Positions 1 to 7,900 are shown, counted from the first letter of the stretch. The stretch: DNA of 13,038 nt from Methanothrix sp. (GCA_028682845.1 JAJRAT010000123.1:1-13038), one strand, 5' to 3'. The notes: generated by a model from the sequence alone, not told the origin. Numbers and translations are program-made.

Positions 1-913
1 CTCTCTCCTCTCGACCGGCAAGCCTTTCCCTAAAGCGCCTCTGCCCTCCCATGAAGCTGTCTTCGGGCGCTTCCGCCGGCTCTTCCCGTTCGATGTACGG
101 TCTCAAATCACCTGCATCATCATCTGCATCATCTTTTGCATCATCGTTTACATTATCGCTTGCATTATCGTTAGCATCATCTTCCAAATTTTTGCCCTGG
201 CTTTGGTTTTTGGAACGGGTAGCCGACCTGTACCTTTGCAGGTCTTTATCCTTGGAGAATACGATGCGCCTCGGCTCGCGTTCATCTTCATCGGAATCCG
301 GTTTTCTTCTGGGCACGATCCGGTCGTAGTCGTCCTCGTCATCATCCGAATTGTCTTCTAGGCCGTCTTCCAGGCGATCTTCCGAATTATCCTCCAGGTT
401 GTCGTCCGGGCCGTCTTCATCTCTGTATTCTCGATCCAGGTTTTCTGCAGGCTCTACATCGTCCGGGTCTTCATCTTCATCATCACCATAATCATTTGCC
501 CTGGGCCGATTGCCCCGATTGCCGAACCGATCTTCCGGCAGATCCTCATCAACCTGCAGCTTTGGGTCTTCCAGATCGTCGCCGGGATCTTCCGAGTCAC
601 GCAAAAGAGTAATAGGCACGCGGTTCTCGCCGGAGCTGCTGGAAAGAAGGATCTCTCCCTCCAGGCGTCTCTTGTTGGAGGGCATCCTGGCCATGATGGG
701 GATGGTCTCTTCTGCGACCACATAATGATCGGGTTTTCGCAGCCGCACCGCCTTGAAGACGGGATTGCTGGCCTCCAGAGATATATTGGAGGGTTCACCG
801 TGGTTGACGACTTTGAGGTTGAAGATGGTCTCTTCGCCGGGAAGAAGGCGAAGCACTATCGGTTTCGCCTCCATCGAGCCGTTATTAATATGAACAACCC
901 AGTCCAACTTCAC
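1..913 (-). CDS. Beta-domain protein with long acidic repeat tail, partial (3' end outside window)
   Basis: This reading frame is open from a GTG at 913 to the left edge, 304 codons with no stop. Residues about 1-110 look like a small beta-sandwich: the segment PGEETIFNLKVVNHGEPSNI resembles the Ig-like or CARDB-like domains of archaeal surface proteins. The rest is dominated by Asp and Glu with clusters such as DYGDDEDEDPDD and a run of DDAN/DNAS-type repeats. No signal peptide is visible, and any membrane anchor would lie beyond the edge. An in-frame TGA upstream limits the start to TTG 922, GTG 913 or TTG 907. A TATA-like element about 30 nt upstream suggests a leaderless or nearly leaderless message. 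The family resembles the DUF7524-type archaeal proteins with an N-terminal beta domain, but I am not sure. Function unknown; that it is coding is supported by the long open frame and low-complexity acidic composition in phase. Confidence 0.72.
   Translation of the reverse strand, partial: MKLDWVVHINNGSMEAKPIVLRLLPGEETIFNLKVVNHGEPSNISLEASNPVFKAVRLRKPDHYVVAEETIPIMARMPSNKRRLEGEILLSSSSGENRVPITLLRDSEDPGDDLEDPKLQVDEDLPEDRFGNRGNRPRANDYGDDEDEDPDDVEPAENLDREYRDEDGPDDNLEDNSEDRLEDGLEDNSDDDEDDYDRIVPRRKPDSDEDEREPRRIVFSKDKDLQRYRSATRSKNQSQGKNLEDDANDNASDNVNDDAKDDADDDAGDLRPYIEREEPAEAPEDSFMGGQRRFRERLAGREER
110..181 (-). repeat. Six 12-bp tandem repeats encoding DDAx/DNAx motifs
   Basis: Six consecutive 12-nt units lie in frame inside the acidic gene. 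On the minus strand they read GATGATGCTAAC, GATAATGCAAGC, GATAATGTAAAC, GATGATGCAAAA, GATGATGCAGAT and GATGATGCAGGT. They encode DDAN, DNAS, DNVN, DDAK, DDAD and DDAG. Keeping the 12-nt period preserves the frame, so copy-number changes would lengthen or shorten the acidic tail without breaking the gene. Confidence 0.85.
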
Positions 914-943
914 AACCCCCAATTGAAGATATCACATAATATT

Positions 944-955
944 GTATAAATATTT
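944..955 (-). promoter_or_regulatory. TATA-like element for the acidic-tail gene
   Basis: The minus strand reads AAATATTTATAC here, a good archaeal TATA box. The usual distance of roughly 25 nt puts the transcript start near 920-925, almost on the TTG 922 and GTG 913 candidate starts. A leaderless or very short-leader mRNA is therefore expected. Confidence 0.5.
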
Positions 956-1033
956 CGCCTGTGAAGCTTGGCGGGATGATGTCTTCGGCCAAGTTTTCCC
1001 AAGCCGACAAGTGCATCGGATAGCTGCCTTCGG

Positions 1034-1216
1034 CTAATTTCTTAAATCGGGCGGGAGCATGTTCGGGATTCCGTCTTCGATGGGATAGGTTTCCTTGCAG
1101 GCCGCGCAGCAGAGCTTTCCGGTTACTATTTCCTTTTCATTCTCCTCAAAGACTTCAAGGGTCAGGTCTCCCTTGCACAGCGGGCAGGCCAGGATATCAA
1201 GAAGATCGCGTTTCAT
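1034..1216 (-). CDS. trm112: Trm112-like small zinc protein
   Basis: A 60-residue protein with the Trm112 signature: an N-terminal LLDILACPLCKGDL segment (C11, C14), a second Cys cluster KLCCAAC (C36/C37, C40), and a C-terminal YPIEDGIPNMLP. In archaea and eukaryotes Trm112 is a partner that stabilises and activates several methyltransferases acting on tRNA, rRNA and release factors; bacterial relatives are the YcaR/UPF0434 proteins. Length is typical for the family. The ATG at 1216 is the only sensible start, and a TATA-like element sits 23-33 nt upstream, so the leader would be very short; no Shine-Dalgarno is seen. No methyltransferase gene is adjacent in this window. Whether it serves a Trm9- or Mtq2-like partner cannot be told here. 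Confidence 0.85.
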   Translation of the reverse strand: MKRDLLDILACPLCKGDLTLEVFEENEKEIVTGKLCCAACKETYPIEDGIPNMLPPDLRN

Positions 1217-1238
1217 CGGCGCAATATCTGTGGCTTAG

Positions 1239-1249
1239 AATATTAAATC
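1239..1249 (-). promoter_or_regulatory. TATA-like element for the Trm112-like gene
   Basis: The minus strand reads GATTTAATATT, with the AT-rich core about 25-35 nt upstream of the ATG at 1216. This spacing predicts transcription starting within about 10 nt of the start codon. Confidence 0.4.
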
Positions 1250-1404
1250 TTTGCATGGACGGCCCGCGTTATCTGCAAAAAGCTGATGTCGTTTCTATTT
1301 GTTGAGCATCATGTTCAAAAAAGTTAATATGTTATGCGAGAGAAGATGATTGAATAGAAAAAATGAATTGAAAAAAAAAGAAGGCGCAAAAAGGAAGGTG
1401 TGCA

Positions 1405-1590
1405 ATGATGTATGAAGAGAAGATAAAAGAGCTGGAATCGCGGCTGAAAGATGTTGAAGGAAAGTTCAAATCATCAGAGGGAAGAGCCAAGGAGTCGCTT
1501 GAGGAGAGCTTTAAGAAATCGGAGATGAAGGTCAAGGAGCTGGAAGGAAGGGTAATGGACCTGGAAAAAAAGATACTGGCCAAAAAGTAA
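1405..1590 (+). CDS. Small charged coiled-coil protein
   Basis: A 61-residue protein made almost entirely of Lys, Glu, Leu and Ser in a heptad-like pattern (EEKIKELESRLKDVEGKF and KVKELEGRVMDLEKKI). It is predicted to be one long alpha-helical coiled coil, probably an oligomer. No cysteines, signal peptide or membrane segment. The start is supported by a purine-rich ribosome-binding site, GGAAGGTG at 1393-1400, 4 nt before the ATG at 1405; a second ATG follows directly. It is the only plus-strand gene in the left 7.9 kb. I do not recognise a named family. Function is unknown; a structural or adaptor role would be a guess. Confidence 0.7.
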   Translation: MMYEEKIKELESRLKDVEGKFKSSEGRAKESLEESFKKSEMKVKELEGRVMDLEKKILAKK

Positions 1591-1614
1591 TTAGGCGCAG
1601 TTGATATCTGTAGA

Positions 1615-1656
1615 GTCCTGATTCAGATGTCCTGATTCAGATTTCCGGATTCAGAT
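1615..1656. repeat. Three 14-bp tandem repeats spanning a stop codon
   Basis: Three copies of a 14-bp unit, GTCCTGATTCAGAT twice exactly and then TTCCGGATTCAGAT, lie head to tail. The last copy contains the stop codon of the amidohydrolase gene (1651-1653) and the final Ile codon. The array lies between the convergent coiled-coil gene and the amidohydrolase. Confidence 0.85.
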
Positions 1657-2463
1657 GTCCAGGAGTCGGGATGCGTTCTTCCACAAGATCGCGTCCTTAT
1701 CCTGAGGCGATAGATCCAGGCGCTTGATTATTTCTGCGGCTCGGCCCGGCTCTTCCCAGGGATAGTCGCTGCCGAAGAGTATGCGATCCGATCCGATTTG
1801 CAAAATAAGATCTGCCATATCTTTTTCATTCATGTAAAACGAGACGTAGGCCGTATCGAAAAAAACGTTCCTGCTCTGGGAAAGCAGATCGGACGACAAA
1901 ATATATTTTTGCACATCATCCCACATGCGCAAGCCTCCCAGGTGGGCCAGATCGACCTTTAAGTCAGGGAAGGATTGAACAGTTCTTGCAAAGCGCTGCG
2001 GCGTGCCGTAGATCTCTTGCCGTTCCAGAGGGTCCCGGCCCGCGTGGGTGACCAGGATCATATCTCTGGCTATCACCGCCTCGTAGAGCCGCTCGCACCG
2101 GGAATCATCGGGAAATACCTCCTGCAAGAGCGGCATCATCTTGACGCCTCGAACTCCGACGGCTGCCAGCCGATCCAGCTCTTCCTCCAGATTGGGCATG
2201 AAGGGATGAACAGCCCCGAATGGGATCATGCCGTCGTCTCCCGAAACGGATAAGATCCAGTCGTTAAGTGATGAGACATCCTCCCTGCCCTTGGCCAAGG
2301 GCAGGATTACGGATTTGTCGATATTTGATGCATGCATCCGGCTGCGAAGATCTTCAGGCGCGCCTGTGCCCGGAACTTCTACCTTGAGCTTCCTCTTGGC
2401 CGCGGGCAGCACCTTTTCTGCGACGGTTTTTGGATAAATATGCGTGTGAAAGTCGATGGTCAA
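1651..2463 (-). CDS. Metal-dependent amidohydrolase (amidohydrolase 2 / ACMSD-like TIM barrel)
   Basis: A 270-residue TIM-barrel hydrolase or decarboxylase of the amidohydrolase-2 family. The metal-binding set is visible: DFHTH at 4-8 (H6, H8), VTHAG (H140), LAHLGG (H174) and FGSDYPW (D233). The spacing and the C-terminal GSDYPW resemble ACMSD-type decarboxylases and uncharacterised archaeal homologues. The substrate cannot be read from sequence. The start is TTG at 2463, because an in-frame TGA lies a few codons upstream and the HxH motif would be lost with a later start. It begins 49 nt after the top6A stop on the same strand, so it may be transcribed with the topoisomerase genes, though a functional link is not obvious. 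Complete, with no missing ligands. Its stop lies in a 14-bp tandem repeat. Confidence 0.88.
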   Translation of the reverse strand: MTIDFHTHIYPKTVAEKVLPAAKRKLKVEVPGTGAPEDLRSRMHASNIDKSVILPLAKGREDVSSLNDWILSVSGDDGMIPFGAVHPFMPNLEEELDRLAAVGVRGVKMMPLLQEVFPDDSRCERLYEAVIARDMILVTHAGRDPLERQEIYGTPQRFARTVQSFPDLKVDLAHLGGLRMWDDVQKYILSSDLLSQSRNVFFDTAYVSFYMNEKDMADLILQIGSDRILFGSDYPWEEPGRAAEIIKRLDLSPQDKDAILWKNASRLLDI

Positions 2464-2512
2464 AGTGAACAGTCCTTGTCCTCATAACGGATTGTGCAGC
2501 CGGAAACCTGAT

Positions 2513-3595
2513 TTAAATAATTCCCATCTCGGTGAGCCTCTCCGGCAGATACTTCTTTGTCACAAAGTCCAGGCCCTTTCCGGCAAAAGCCTGCTGCTCG
2601 GCTTTCTTCTTGAGGTCCATTTGCAGCTTGATCTGCTTCTCCCAGTAGGGCGTGTTGAACCTGGGATCGGTAAGCTCGGCTCGCAATGCCTGCATGTCCT
2701 TGTCAGTGAGCTTGTCTGTGGAAAGGTTGTAGTCCACGATGTCGCTTGGCTGCACTCCCAGGAAGCGGGCGGAGGGCGTGACCAGGTGCTCGGAGAGGTG
2801 GGCGCTCTTGATGGCACCGTAGGCGATGCTGGCAAAGATTCTGTACGACCAGGGGTCCCCATCCGTGAAGACCACGACAGGTAAGTTCAGCTCCACATTG
2901 AGTTTCTTTATAAAGCGGCGCGTTGATCTGGCGGGCTGTCCTTTGATGTGCACCAGGATGGCATTTTGCTCCTCATCGAATCCATTCTCAATCAGCCGGG
3001 CGTACATTCCGCCCGTCTCGATTGCCATGACCATTTTGGCGTCGTGGCTTTGGAACTTGATGTTATCCACATTGAACGGGATCTGGTAACCGGCTTCACC
3101 CACATCCTCCTGGCAGTGAATGTCCTTCTCGCCCCGCCGGGTCTTCTCCTGCAACTTCAGCGGCCCGAAGACCGCAGCGCCGTCCTCCTCGGGCCGGACG
3201 TGGAAGTCCTCGCGCTGCAAAGCGGTCACGATCTCCAGGTCCTCGATGAGCCGGTCGCTCTCCGCCTGCTCATGAAATTTGGCGATGTCCCAGTTCTCTG
3301 AGATGTAATAGATCTCTCTCAAGGTTGAGCCGCGGTTGTTCCTCAGGTGCTCCTTGATGAGCAGCTCGGAGAGGTAGACGGTTTTAAGCAGCGTCTTGGC
3401 TCCGCGCACGGTCTTGACGCTGCGCAGCGTCTCTTGATCCCCGTAAATCCAGACATCGTCCTTGCTGCTGTACTCGATGTTCGCCTTGGTTCGGGAGGGC
3501 AGGGAGATGTGGGGCACGATGCCTTTCTCAAACTGGCTGTAGAGGTCCGAAGCCAGGCCCTCCAGCTTCTTCTGAGTAATTTCCGTCTTTTCCAT
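2513..3595 (-). CDS. top6A: DNA topoisomerase VI subunit A
   Basis: The DNA-cleaving subunit of topoisomerase VI (Spo11 family, type IIB), 360 residues, the usual archaeal length. The winged-helix/CAP-like region carries the catalytic tyrosine in [11 protein letters not shown]; the second Tyr (Y97) is the expected nucleophile. The Toprim domain follows with the metal-binding glutamate in MAIETGGM (E193) and the FTDGDPW motif (D245, D247). It acts with subunit B as an A2B2 enzyme that passes one duplex through another to remove supercoils and decatenate chromosomes. Its ATG lies 3 nt after the top6B stop, and the Shine-Dalgarno GGTGATC (3602-3608, minus strand) is inside the end of top6B, so the two are translationally coupled. 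Intact. Confidence 0.97.
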   Translation of the reverse strand: MEKTEITQKKLEGLASDLYSQFEKGIVPHISLPSRTKANIEYSSKDDVWIYGDQETLRSVKTVRGAKTLLKTVYLSELLIKEHLRNNRGSTLREIYYISENWDIAKFHEQAESDRLIEDLEIVTALQREDFHVRPEEDGAAVFGPLKLQEKTRRGEKDIHCQEDVGEAGYQIPFNVDNIKFQSHDAKMVMAIETGGMYARLIENGFDEEQNAILVHIKGQPARSTRRFIKKLNVELNLPVVVFTDGDPWSYRIFASIAYGAIKSAHLSEHLVTPSARFLGVQPSDIVDYNLSTDKLTDKDMQALRAELTDPRFNTPYWEKQIKLQMDLKKKAEQQAFAGKGLDFVTKKYLPERLTEMGII

Positions 3596-3598
3596 TTT

Positions 3599-5434
3599 TC
3601 AGATCACCCTGGCACCTGTGACGATCTCCGCATCCAGGCCCTCCACCACCGGCTCTCCCAGGGCGGCATCGTCGGTTTGAACGGTGTAGCTCAAGGTCGT
3701 GCTCTCGCCGGGACCGATAGACAGCTTCCAGTGATAGTCGTAGCCGTCGCCGAGGGAAATGACTTTAGCCGCAGGAGATACGGCGACCGCCTCCTGCCTC
3801 AAGACCTCGTGCAGCTTGAAGGATCTCACCAGATCGCTGTGGTTTTCCACTTCGATCTGCACTTTTGTGAAGCCGTTTTGCGCAACTTTTCGCCGGAATA
3901 CGAGCAGGTTGCCCATGATCTTGGCCACCACTGGACCGATATCCGGCTCTTCCCTATCCAGGATATCAGAGAGCTTCTTTGCGATTTTTGGCAGGATCTT
4001 TCTTATGATCTCTTCTTTTTCCCGCCGTTCCGAGAGCACGCTCTGGCGGCTCAGGTAGCGGCGCAGCTTCCTCGCCACCTCTTTCAGTCCCAGGTCGATC
4101 TCGACCAGGATCTCGGGAACATCGGCCACGGCATCCTTGCTCTCCGAGGTGAAGGGGATGTTGGTGGAGGCGATGTGCACCAGAAGAACCGCCGGGCCGA
4201 CCGGAATGCCGGAGCCGGTGGGCTGGCTCAAGGAATAGTTCTTCCAGGAGACGCTCTCCACGGCATGTGTGACAGCGCAGGCTCCCTGCTGGTAGACCAG
4301 AGGAACGCGATTGGCAAACCGCAGGATCTCCACGCGGCTCTCCTTTTCCAGCTCGCCGCCAAAGCCGAGGCCCACCTCGACCAGGAAGGGATTGCCGGAG
4401 TAGACGGAGACGGGCCGGACCGTGGTGGCGATGAAGTCCAGCCGGAACTCCTTTTCCAATCCCGCCTTGATCAGGTCCTCGCCGATGGGCGAGAGGCAGT
4501 CCACGGGCGGCGACTTCATCTTGAGCTGTTTAAAAGCGGAAAGCAAGCGCTTGGCCTCTTCATGTTCGAGGCCGGTGGGAGAAGCTTCCGGGTCCAGGCC
4601 CGCCCGACTGCATAGCTCCTGGGCGGAGATGGTGCCGATGGATGAGAACGTCTCTTTCAAGAAAACGCGCAGCTTCTTTTTGTCCGTGTATCTCAGGAGC
4701 TTGATCAGCTCGCCAAGCTCGATTCCCGCCGGGTGAGGCTGGATGGCATAGGCTTTCTTGGGAAGAGATTCCGTGGCCCTCTCGAAGACCTCGACGTTGC
4801 CCTCCGGCTCCACCAGGGTTATGCGGGCATGGGGATTGACGATGGCCGCGCTCTTCAAAGAGCCGAAGACCGACTGGCGGCGGCTGCGAACGTAAGAGCC
4901 CTCCATCTCCAGCTCCACGCGCGTGCCCCGCGGCCGTTCCCAATCCATGTCCTCCTCTTTGATGATCTCGGGCTCGTTCTTGGCCGTGTTTATCGTCAGC
5001 TCGCAGTAGCGGGCCGGCCTGCCGGGCGCGATCTTGGAGATGACCTTGGTGGGCTTGCCGCTGGTAAGCTGGGAGTAAAGCACGCCCGCCGAGATGCCGA
5101 TGCCCTGCTGGCCCCGGCTCTGGCGGAGAGTGTGAAAGCGTGAACCGTAAAGTAATTTCGCGAAGACGCGCGGGATCTCCTCGGGAACTATGCCTGGGCC
5201 GTTGTCCTCCACAATGACCTGATAGTAGTCGCCATTGCGCTTGATCTGAACGAAGATGTCCGGCAAAATCCCGGCGTCCTCACAGGCATCCAGGGAGTTG
5301 TCCACTGCCTCCTTGACGCAGGTGATGAGGGCGCGGGGCGCGGAGTCGAAACCCAGAATCTGACGATTCTTTTCAAAAAATTCTGCTACGGATATGGCCT
5401 TTTGCTGCTTGGCCAGCTCCTCGGCAATTTCCAT
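3599..5434 (-). CDS. top6B: DNA topoisomerase VI subunit B
   Basis: The ATPase subunit of topoisomerase VI, 611 residues. The GHKL domain has the N box [10 protein letters not shown] (E42, N46), the G1 box EDNGPG (D77, G79, G81) and the glycine-rich GQQGIG at 108-113. A helix-two-turn-helix region follows (about 240-310), then the transducer domain with the switch lysine in ESKDAVAD (K433), a long linker helix, and a C-terminal Ig-like domain (about 525-611) present in methanogen and some other archaeal versions. ATP binding closes the B dimer and drives strand passage by subunit A. The ATG at 5434 has no Shine-Dalgarno; the 18 nt after the preceding RAM gene are mostly T. Intact, with no unusual residues seen. 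Confidence 0.97.
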   Translation of the reverse strand: MEIAEELAKQQKAISVAEFFEKNRQILGFDSAPRALITCVKEAVDNSLDACEDAGILPDIFVQIKRNGDYYQVIVEDNGPGIVPEEIPRVFAKLLYGSRFHTLRQSRGQQGIGISAGVLYSQLTSGKPTKVISKIAPGRPARYCELTINTAKNEPEIIKEEDMDWERPRGTRVELEMEGSYVRSRRQSVFGSLKSAAIVNPHARITLVEPEGNVEVFERATESLPKKAYAIQPHPAGIELGELIKLLRYTDKKKLRVFLKETFSSIGTISAQELCSRAGLDPEASPTGLEHEEAKRLLSAFKQLKMKSPPVDCLSPIGEDLIKAGLEKEFRLDFIATTVRPVSVYSGNPFLVEVGLGFGGELEKESRVEILRFANRVPLVYQQGACAVTHAVESVSWKNYSLSQPTGSGIPVGPAVLLVHIASTNIPFTSESKDAVADVPEILVEIDLGLKEVARKLRRYLSRQSVLSERREKEEIIRKILPKIAKKLSDILDREEPDIGPVVAKIMGNLLVFRRKVAQNGFTKVQIEVENHSDLVRSFKLHEVLRQEAVAVSPAAKVISLGDGYDYHWKLSIGPGESTTLSYTVQTDDAALGEPVVEGLDAEIVTGARVI

Positions 5435-5447
5435 AAAAATAAAAAAA
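5435..5447 (-). terminator. Poly-T tract between the RAM gene and top6B
   Basis: On the minus strand the spacer reads TTTTTTTATTTTT directly before the top6B ATG. Archaeal RNA polymerase terminates at T-rich tracts without needing a hairpin, so this may attenuate transcription between the RAM gene and top6B. It could equally be an AT-rich leader with no regulatory role. Confidence 0.3.
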
Positions 5448-5452
5448 TAGGG

Positions 5453-5683
5453 CTAGAGCTCAGCCCCGACTACGGTCTGGGTGGCTGTGACGTTGTCTAT
5501 CTCACGAATGACGTCGACGAGCTTGTTCAACATGCTCAAGCCCTCGACCTCGATGATAACCACGAAGTCGAACTCACCGAAGACATGGTAGACATCTTTG
5601 ATGCCGTCTATTTCCTGCAATTCATTGTAGACGGTTTTCTCCTGTCCCGGCACAACTTTAACCATCGTTACACCAATTACCAT
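5453..5683 (-). CDS. Stand-alone RAM-domain protein (Lrp/AsnC ligand-binding domain)
   Basis: A 76-residue protein that is just the effector-binding half of an Lrp/AsnC regulator. The typical alpha/beta pattern is seen: VIGVTMVKVVPGQEK (strand and turn), VYNELQEIDGIKDVYHVFGEFDFVVIIEVE (helix plus the GxxD strand), and a final helix and strand ending VTATQTVVGAEL. The DNA-binding winged helix is absent and there is no room for it: an ATG with a Shine-Dalgarno GGGGTGA a few nt upstream follows a TATA box directly. Such single-domain proteins form dimers and higher oligomers that bind amino acids or related small molecules, and can partner with full-length Lrp proteins. It is the first gene after the promoter, 18 nt before top6B. 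Any control of topoisomerase VI is inference. Confidence 0.85.
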   Translation of the reverse strand: MVIGVTMVKVVPGQEKTVYNELQEIDGIKDVYHVFGEFDFVVIIEVEGLSMLNKLVDVIREIDNVTATQTVVGAEL

Positions 5684-5717
5684 CTTATTTCACCCCACGT
5701 TATAGAGCTTCAGCACA

Positions 5718-5727
5718 TTATATAAAA
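5718..5727 (-). promoter_or_regulatory. TATA box of the RAM-top6B-top6A operon
   Basis: The minus strand reads TTTTATATAA, a near-ideal archaeal TATA box, in the short space before the RAM gene. It sits 35-45 nt upstream of the ATG at 5683, giving an expected leader of roughly 10-15 nt that includes the Shine-Dalgarno. It separates this operon from the RPA pair just upstream. Confidence 0.65.
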
Positions 5728-5731
5728 CTTT

Positions 5732-6598
5732 TCAGCTCTTCTTGCCGATGTGGAAAGTCTCTACCTCTTCATCGCTCTCTTGTTCAGGCCAGGCATTGAG
5801 GGACTCGCTCTTCTTGGGGCGGGATTTCTTGGCCGCCTGTGTTGCCTTTTCGGCTGACTGTGGCTCTTCTATTCCTGCCTTGGATCCAATCTTAGATTCA
5901 CCGATCCCAGATTCAGGCTTGGCCGTTGGCGCAGCAGGCGAATCCTTCGCTTTGCTGCGGCCCTTGGCCAGATCCTCTTCCAGGGAGGTAAGAGCGCGAA
6001 TTACCATTTGCCTGTAGTGACCTATGTCGGTTTGATAGTGCTCCCGTGCTCTTTGGGCATCCTGGGCCGGAGTGGCGGCGGAGACCTTGTCTGCGGTGGC
6101 AAAGTCACCGCTGATTGGGGCGGGGCTGGTACTTGACAAAACCTGAAGTCGTTCCAGAGTCCTGCGGGCGGTGTCCATGATCCACTGGTTTCTCGTCTCC
6201 TCATCCACACGCTGGATGGCCTCGGCTCGCAGGGAGATGATGATGTTCCCGTCCTCCGTCTGGTACAAATTGGGCTTTCCCACCACGGCCACGTAGGCCG
6301 GAGCCTCCATGTTGGCCAGAATCTGCGCCGCCTCCGGCTGGTACTGACCGGCATAGATCAGAATGCTGCCCGTGGGATCGACAACTCTCCCCCGCCAGTA
6401 TTCTGTGTCGCCTCCGATGTCGTCCTTCTCGGTCAGGATGCCCACCATGAAGACGCGGTTGCACTTAGCACCGGTGGGCGTGAGCAGGTATTGAGGAGCA
6501 TACTGGTGCTGATCCTCTCCGTCCCGGAAGGAGTAGTTAGAACTCTTAAGCTCCTCAGTGAAGATTCTGCGTGCCACTTCCCTGGAGAATCCTGCCAT
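5732..6598 (-). CDS. RPA-associated OB-fold protein (COG3390-type)
   Basis: A 288-residue partner of archaeal single-stranded-DNA-binding protein. The N-terminal segment MAGFSREVARRIFTEEL and the OB-fold region (about 45-130, with VFMVGILTEKDDIGGDTEYWRGRVVDPTGSILIYAG) match the RPA-associated family found beside rpa in euryarchaea. A helical region follows (about 135-210), and residues about 215-288 are a low-complexity Lys/Ala/Ser/Glu tail, probably disordered. The ATG at 6598 is 3 nt after the rpa stop, and the Shine-Dalgarno GGAGGTG (6605-6611, minus strand) is formed by the last codons of rpa, so production is coupled. In other archaea the rpa and associated genes act together in replication and repair. 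Intact; the tail is variable in such proteins. Confidence 0.88.
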   Translation of the reverse strand: MAGFSREVARRIFTEELKSSNYSFRDGEDQHQYAPQYLLTPTGAKCNRVFMVGILTEKDDIGGDTEYWRGRVVDPTGSILIYAGQYQPEAAQILANMEAPAYVAVVGKPNLYQTEDGNIIISLRAEAIQRVDEETRNQWIMDTARRTLERLQVLSSTSPAPISGDFATADKVSAATPAQDAQRAREHYQTDIGHYRQMVIRALTSLEEDLAKGRSKAKDSPAAPTAKPESGIGESKIGSKAGIEEPQSAEKATQAAKKSRPKKSESLNAWPEQESDEEVETFHIGKKS

Positions 6599-6601
6599 GC
6601 T

Positions 6602-7834
6602 TCACACCTCCACCGTTGCCATCAGTTCATTTATCTGGGATACCGTCACCGGTGCGGCCTCATTGATGCTTTCCACCAGAATGTAGCGATCGACCCTTGG
6701 TCCGGTGACGCTGAAGTATCGGCCCACCAGCTTTCCTTCAATCATGCTGCGCACTACCTCGTGGTCGAGCGCCTCCATAGCCATTTGCTTGGCGGCGTCC
6801 AGCGTCAGGCCGACCAGGCGTTCCGTGGTCTCGCGGTTGATCAGCACATCCTGCACCCTTCGACCGTCGTCGATGACTGCCTTGATGCGCAGATCGTAAG
6901 TCCCCTCCACTTTCCCGTGATCGCTGCACACTCCCTTGGCCAGAGAACGTTTGCAAACAGGGCAGCGTTTGATCAGGCCGGAGCCCTTCTGCACATCCAC
7001 CAGAGCGCCGGTAAATTCCACTGACTGAGAGCCTACCTCGATGTCGATATCCAGTGGCTCGATCTGGCTGGTGCGGTTCAGCTTCACGCTGAAACGGCCC
7101 TGGAACTCGTCCGTGACCAGATTCTTGAGGCGGTAGCTCTTGCCTTCCTCAAGATTCGGCAATTCCGCCTTGACCCATTTCACAAACTTGATGGTGCCGG
7201 TATCGTCTCCGATGAGGCCGGACTGGGAGATGGAATCGCTATTCGCCTCCCAAAGCTGCGTCACCTTGACCGTCAGATCAACCCAGCGGCCAGGCTCACT
7301 GATCTCCACGATCTTGAGCGGCTGAGCGGCGAGGCTCGCGGGCTTCGCCTCGACCTCAGTCTCCAATAGCTCGATCTGGCTGGTGCGGTTCAGCTTCACA
7401 CTGAAGCGGCCCTGAAACTCGTCCGTGACCACGTTTTTGAGCAGATAGCTCTTGCCGAGTTCCAGGTTGGGAAGACCGGCCTTGGTCCATTTTACAAATT
7501 TCATGGACCCTGTGCCGTCGCCGACCAGCCCCGTCTGGGAGATGGCTTCAGTTGCCGGTTCCCAGAGGTCCAGCACCTTGACCTGCAGATCCACCCATTT
7601 GCCGGGCTCTTTGATCGCCGAAATCACTGCCTTCTCGGCGCTTGCCCTGACCTGAGGCATGACGCCGTGCTCCTTGAAGAAATAGTTCAAAACCGATCTG
7701 CGAGCTTCGCTTTCGGGCACGCGAAACTCTTCGATGAGCTTTTTCAGGCGAGACTCAATCTCCGCATCCGGAACCTGAATATTCTGTTCCTTGAGGCGGG
7801 CGGATATCTGATCAACCAGTTCTTTCATCGACAA
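6602..7834 (-). CDS. rpa: Replication protein A, three OB folds and a zinc finger
   Basis: Archaeal single-stranded-DNA-binding protein, 410 residues. After a helical N-terminus (about 1-60) come two tandem OB folds (about 77-157 and 181-261) that are very alike, each ending in the same 19 residues from TDEFQGRF to RTSQIE. A third OB fold (about 270-395) contains a zinc finger, CPVC (291-294) with CSDH (303-306). It binds and protects ssDNA in replication, recombination and repair. The longest frame begins at TTG 7834, but ATG 7828 lies 9 nt after the GGGGG Shine-Dalgarno-like run and is the more natural start; the difference is two residues. First gene of a two-gene operon with its associated protein, and divergent from nop5. 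Confidence 0.95.
   Translation of the reverse strand: MSMKELVDQISARLKEQNIQVPDAEIESRLKKLIEEFRVPESEARRSVLNYFFKEHGVMPQVRASAEKAVISAIKEPGKWVDLQVKVLDLWEPATEAISQTGLVGDGTGSMKFVKWTKAGLPNLELGKSYLLKNVVTDEFQGRFSVKLNRTSQIELLETEVEAKPASLAAQPLKIVEISEPGRWVDLTVKVTQLWEANSDSISQSGLIGDDTGTIKFVKWVKAELPNLEEGKSYRLKNLVTDEFQGRFSVKLNRTSQIEPLDIDIEVGSQSVEFTGALVDVQKGSGLIKRCPVCKRSLAKGVCSDHGKVEGTYDLRIKAVIDDGRRVQDVLINRETTERLVGLTLDAAKQMAMEALDHEVVRSMIEGKLVGRYFSVTGPRVDRYILVESINEAAPVTVSQINELMATVEV
7057..7431 (-). repeat. Near-identical 63-bp segments in the two OB folds of rpa
   Basis: Positions 7057-7119 and 7369-7431 are 60 of 63 identical at an offset of 312 bp (104 codons). They encode the shared end of OB folds 1 and 2. The rest of the two folds is clearly less similar, so this part has been homogenised or kept identical at the DNA level. 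Confidence 0.85.
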
Positions 7835-7883
7835 TATGCCCCCTGAGTTTTATTGAGAGGTGATACTCACTAGGTCTCGGAAG

Positions 7884-7892
7884 TATTTAAAT
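7884..7892 (-). promoter_or_regulatory. TATA element in the divergent rpa/nop5 control region
   Basis: The sequence TATTTAAAT is nearly symmetrical and can be read on both strands. For rpa it places the transcript start near 7862, giving a leader of about 30 nt that carries GGGGG. For nop5 the start would be near 7915 and the leader about 45 nt, carrying AAGGAG at 7951-7956, 5 nt before the ATG. Whether one element serves both directions is not decided by sequence. Confidence 0.55.
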
Positions 7893-7900
7893 TGGAGCAG

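Noticed and set aside
454..798. A 114-codon minus-strand frame near the left edge
   Set aside because: It is in a different phase from the long open frame 913 to 1, which has the acidic repeat structure and promoter; this one has no promoter or domain.
3347..4615. A 422-codon open frame on the plus strand opposite top6A and top6B
   Set aside because: It is antisense to two firmly identified genes, has no recognisable domain or start signals, and follows from GC-rich codon phase in top6B.
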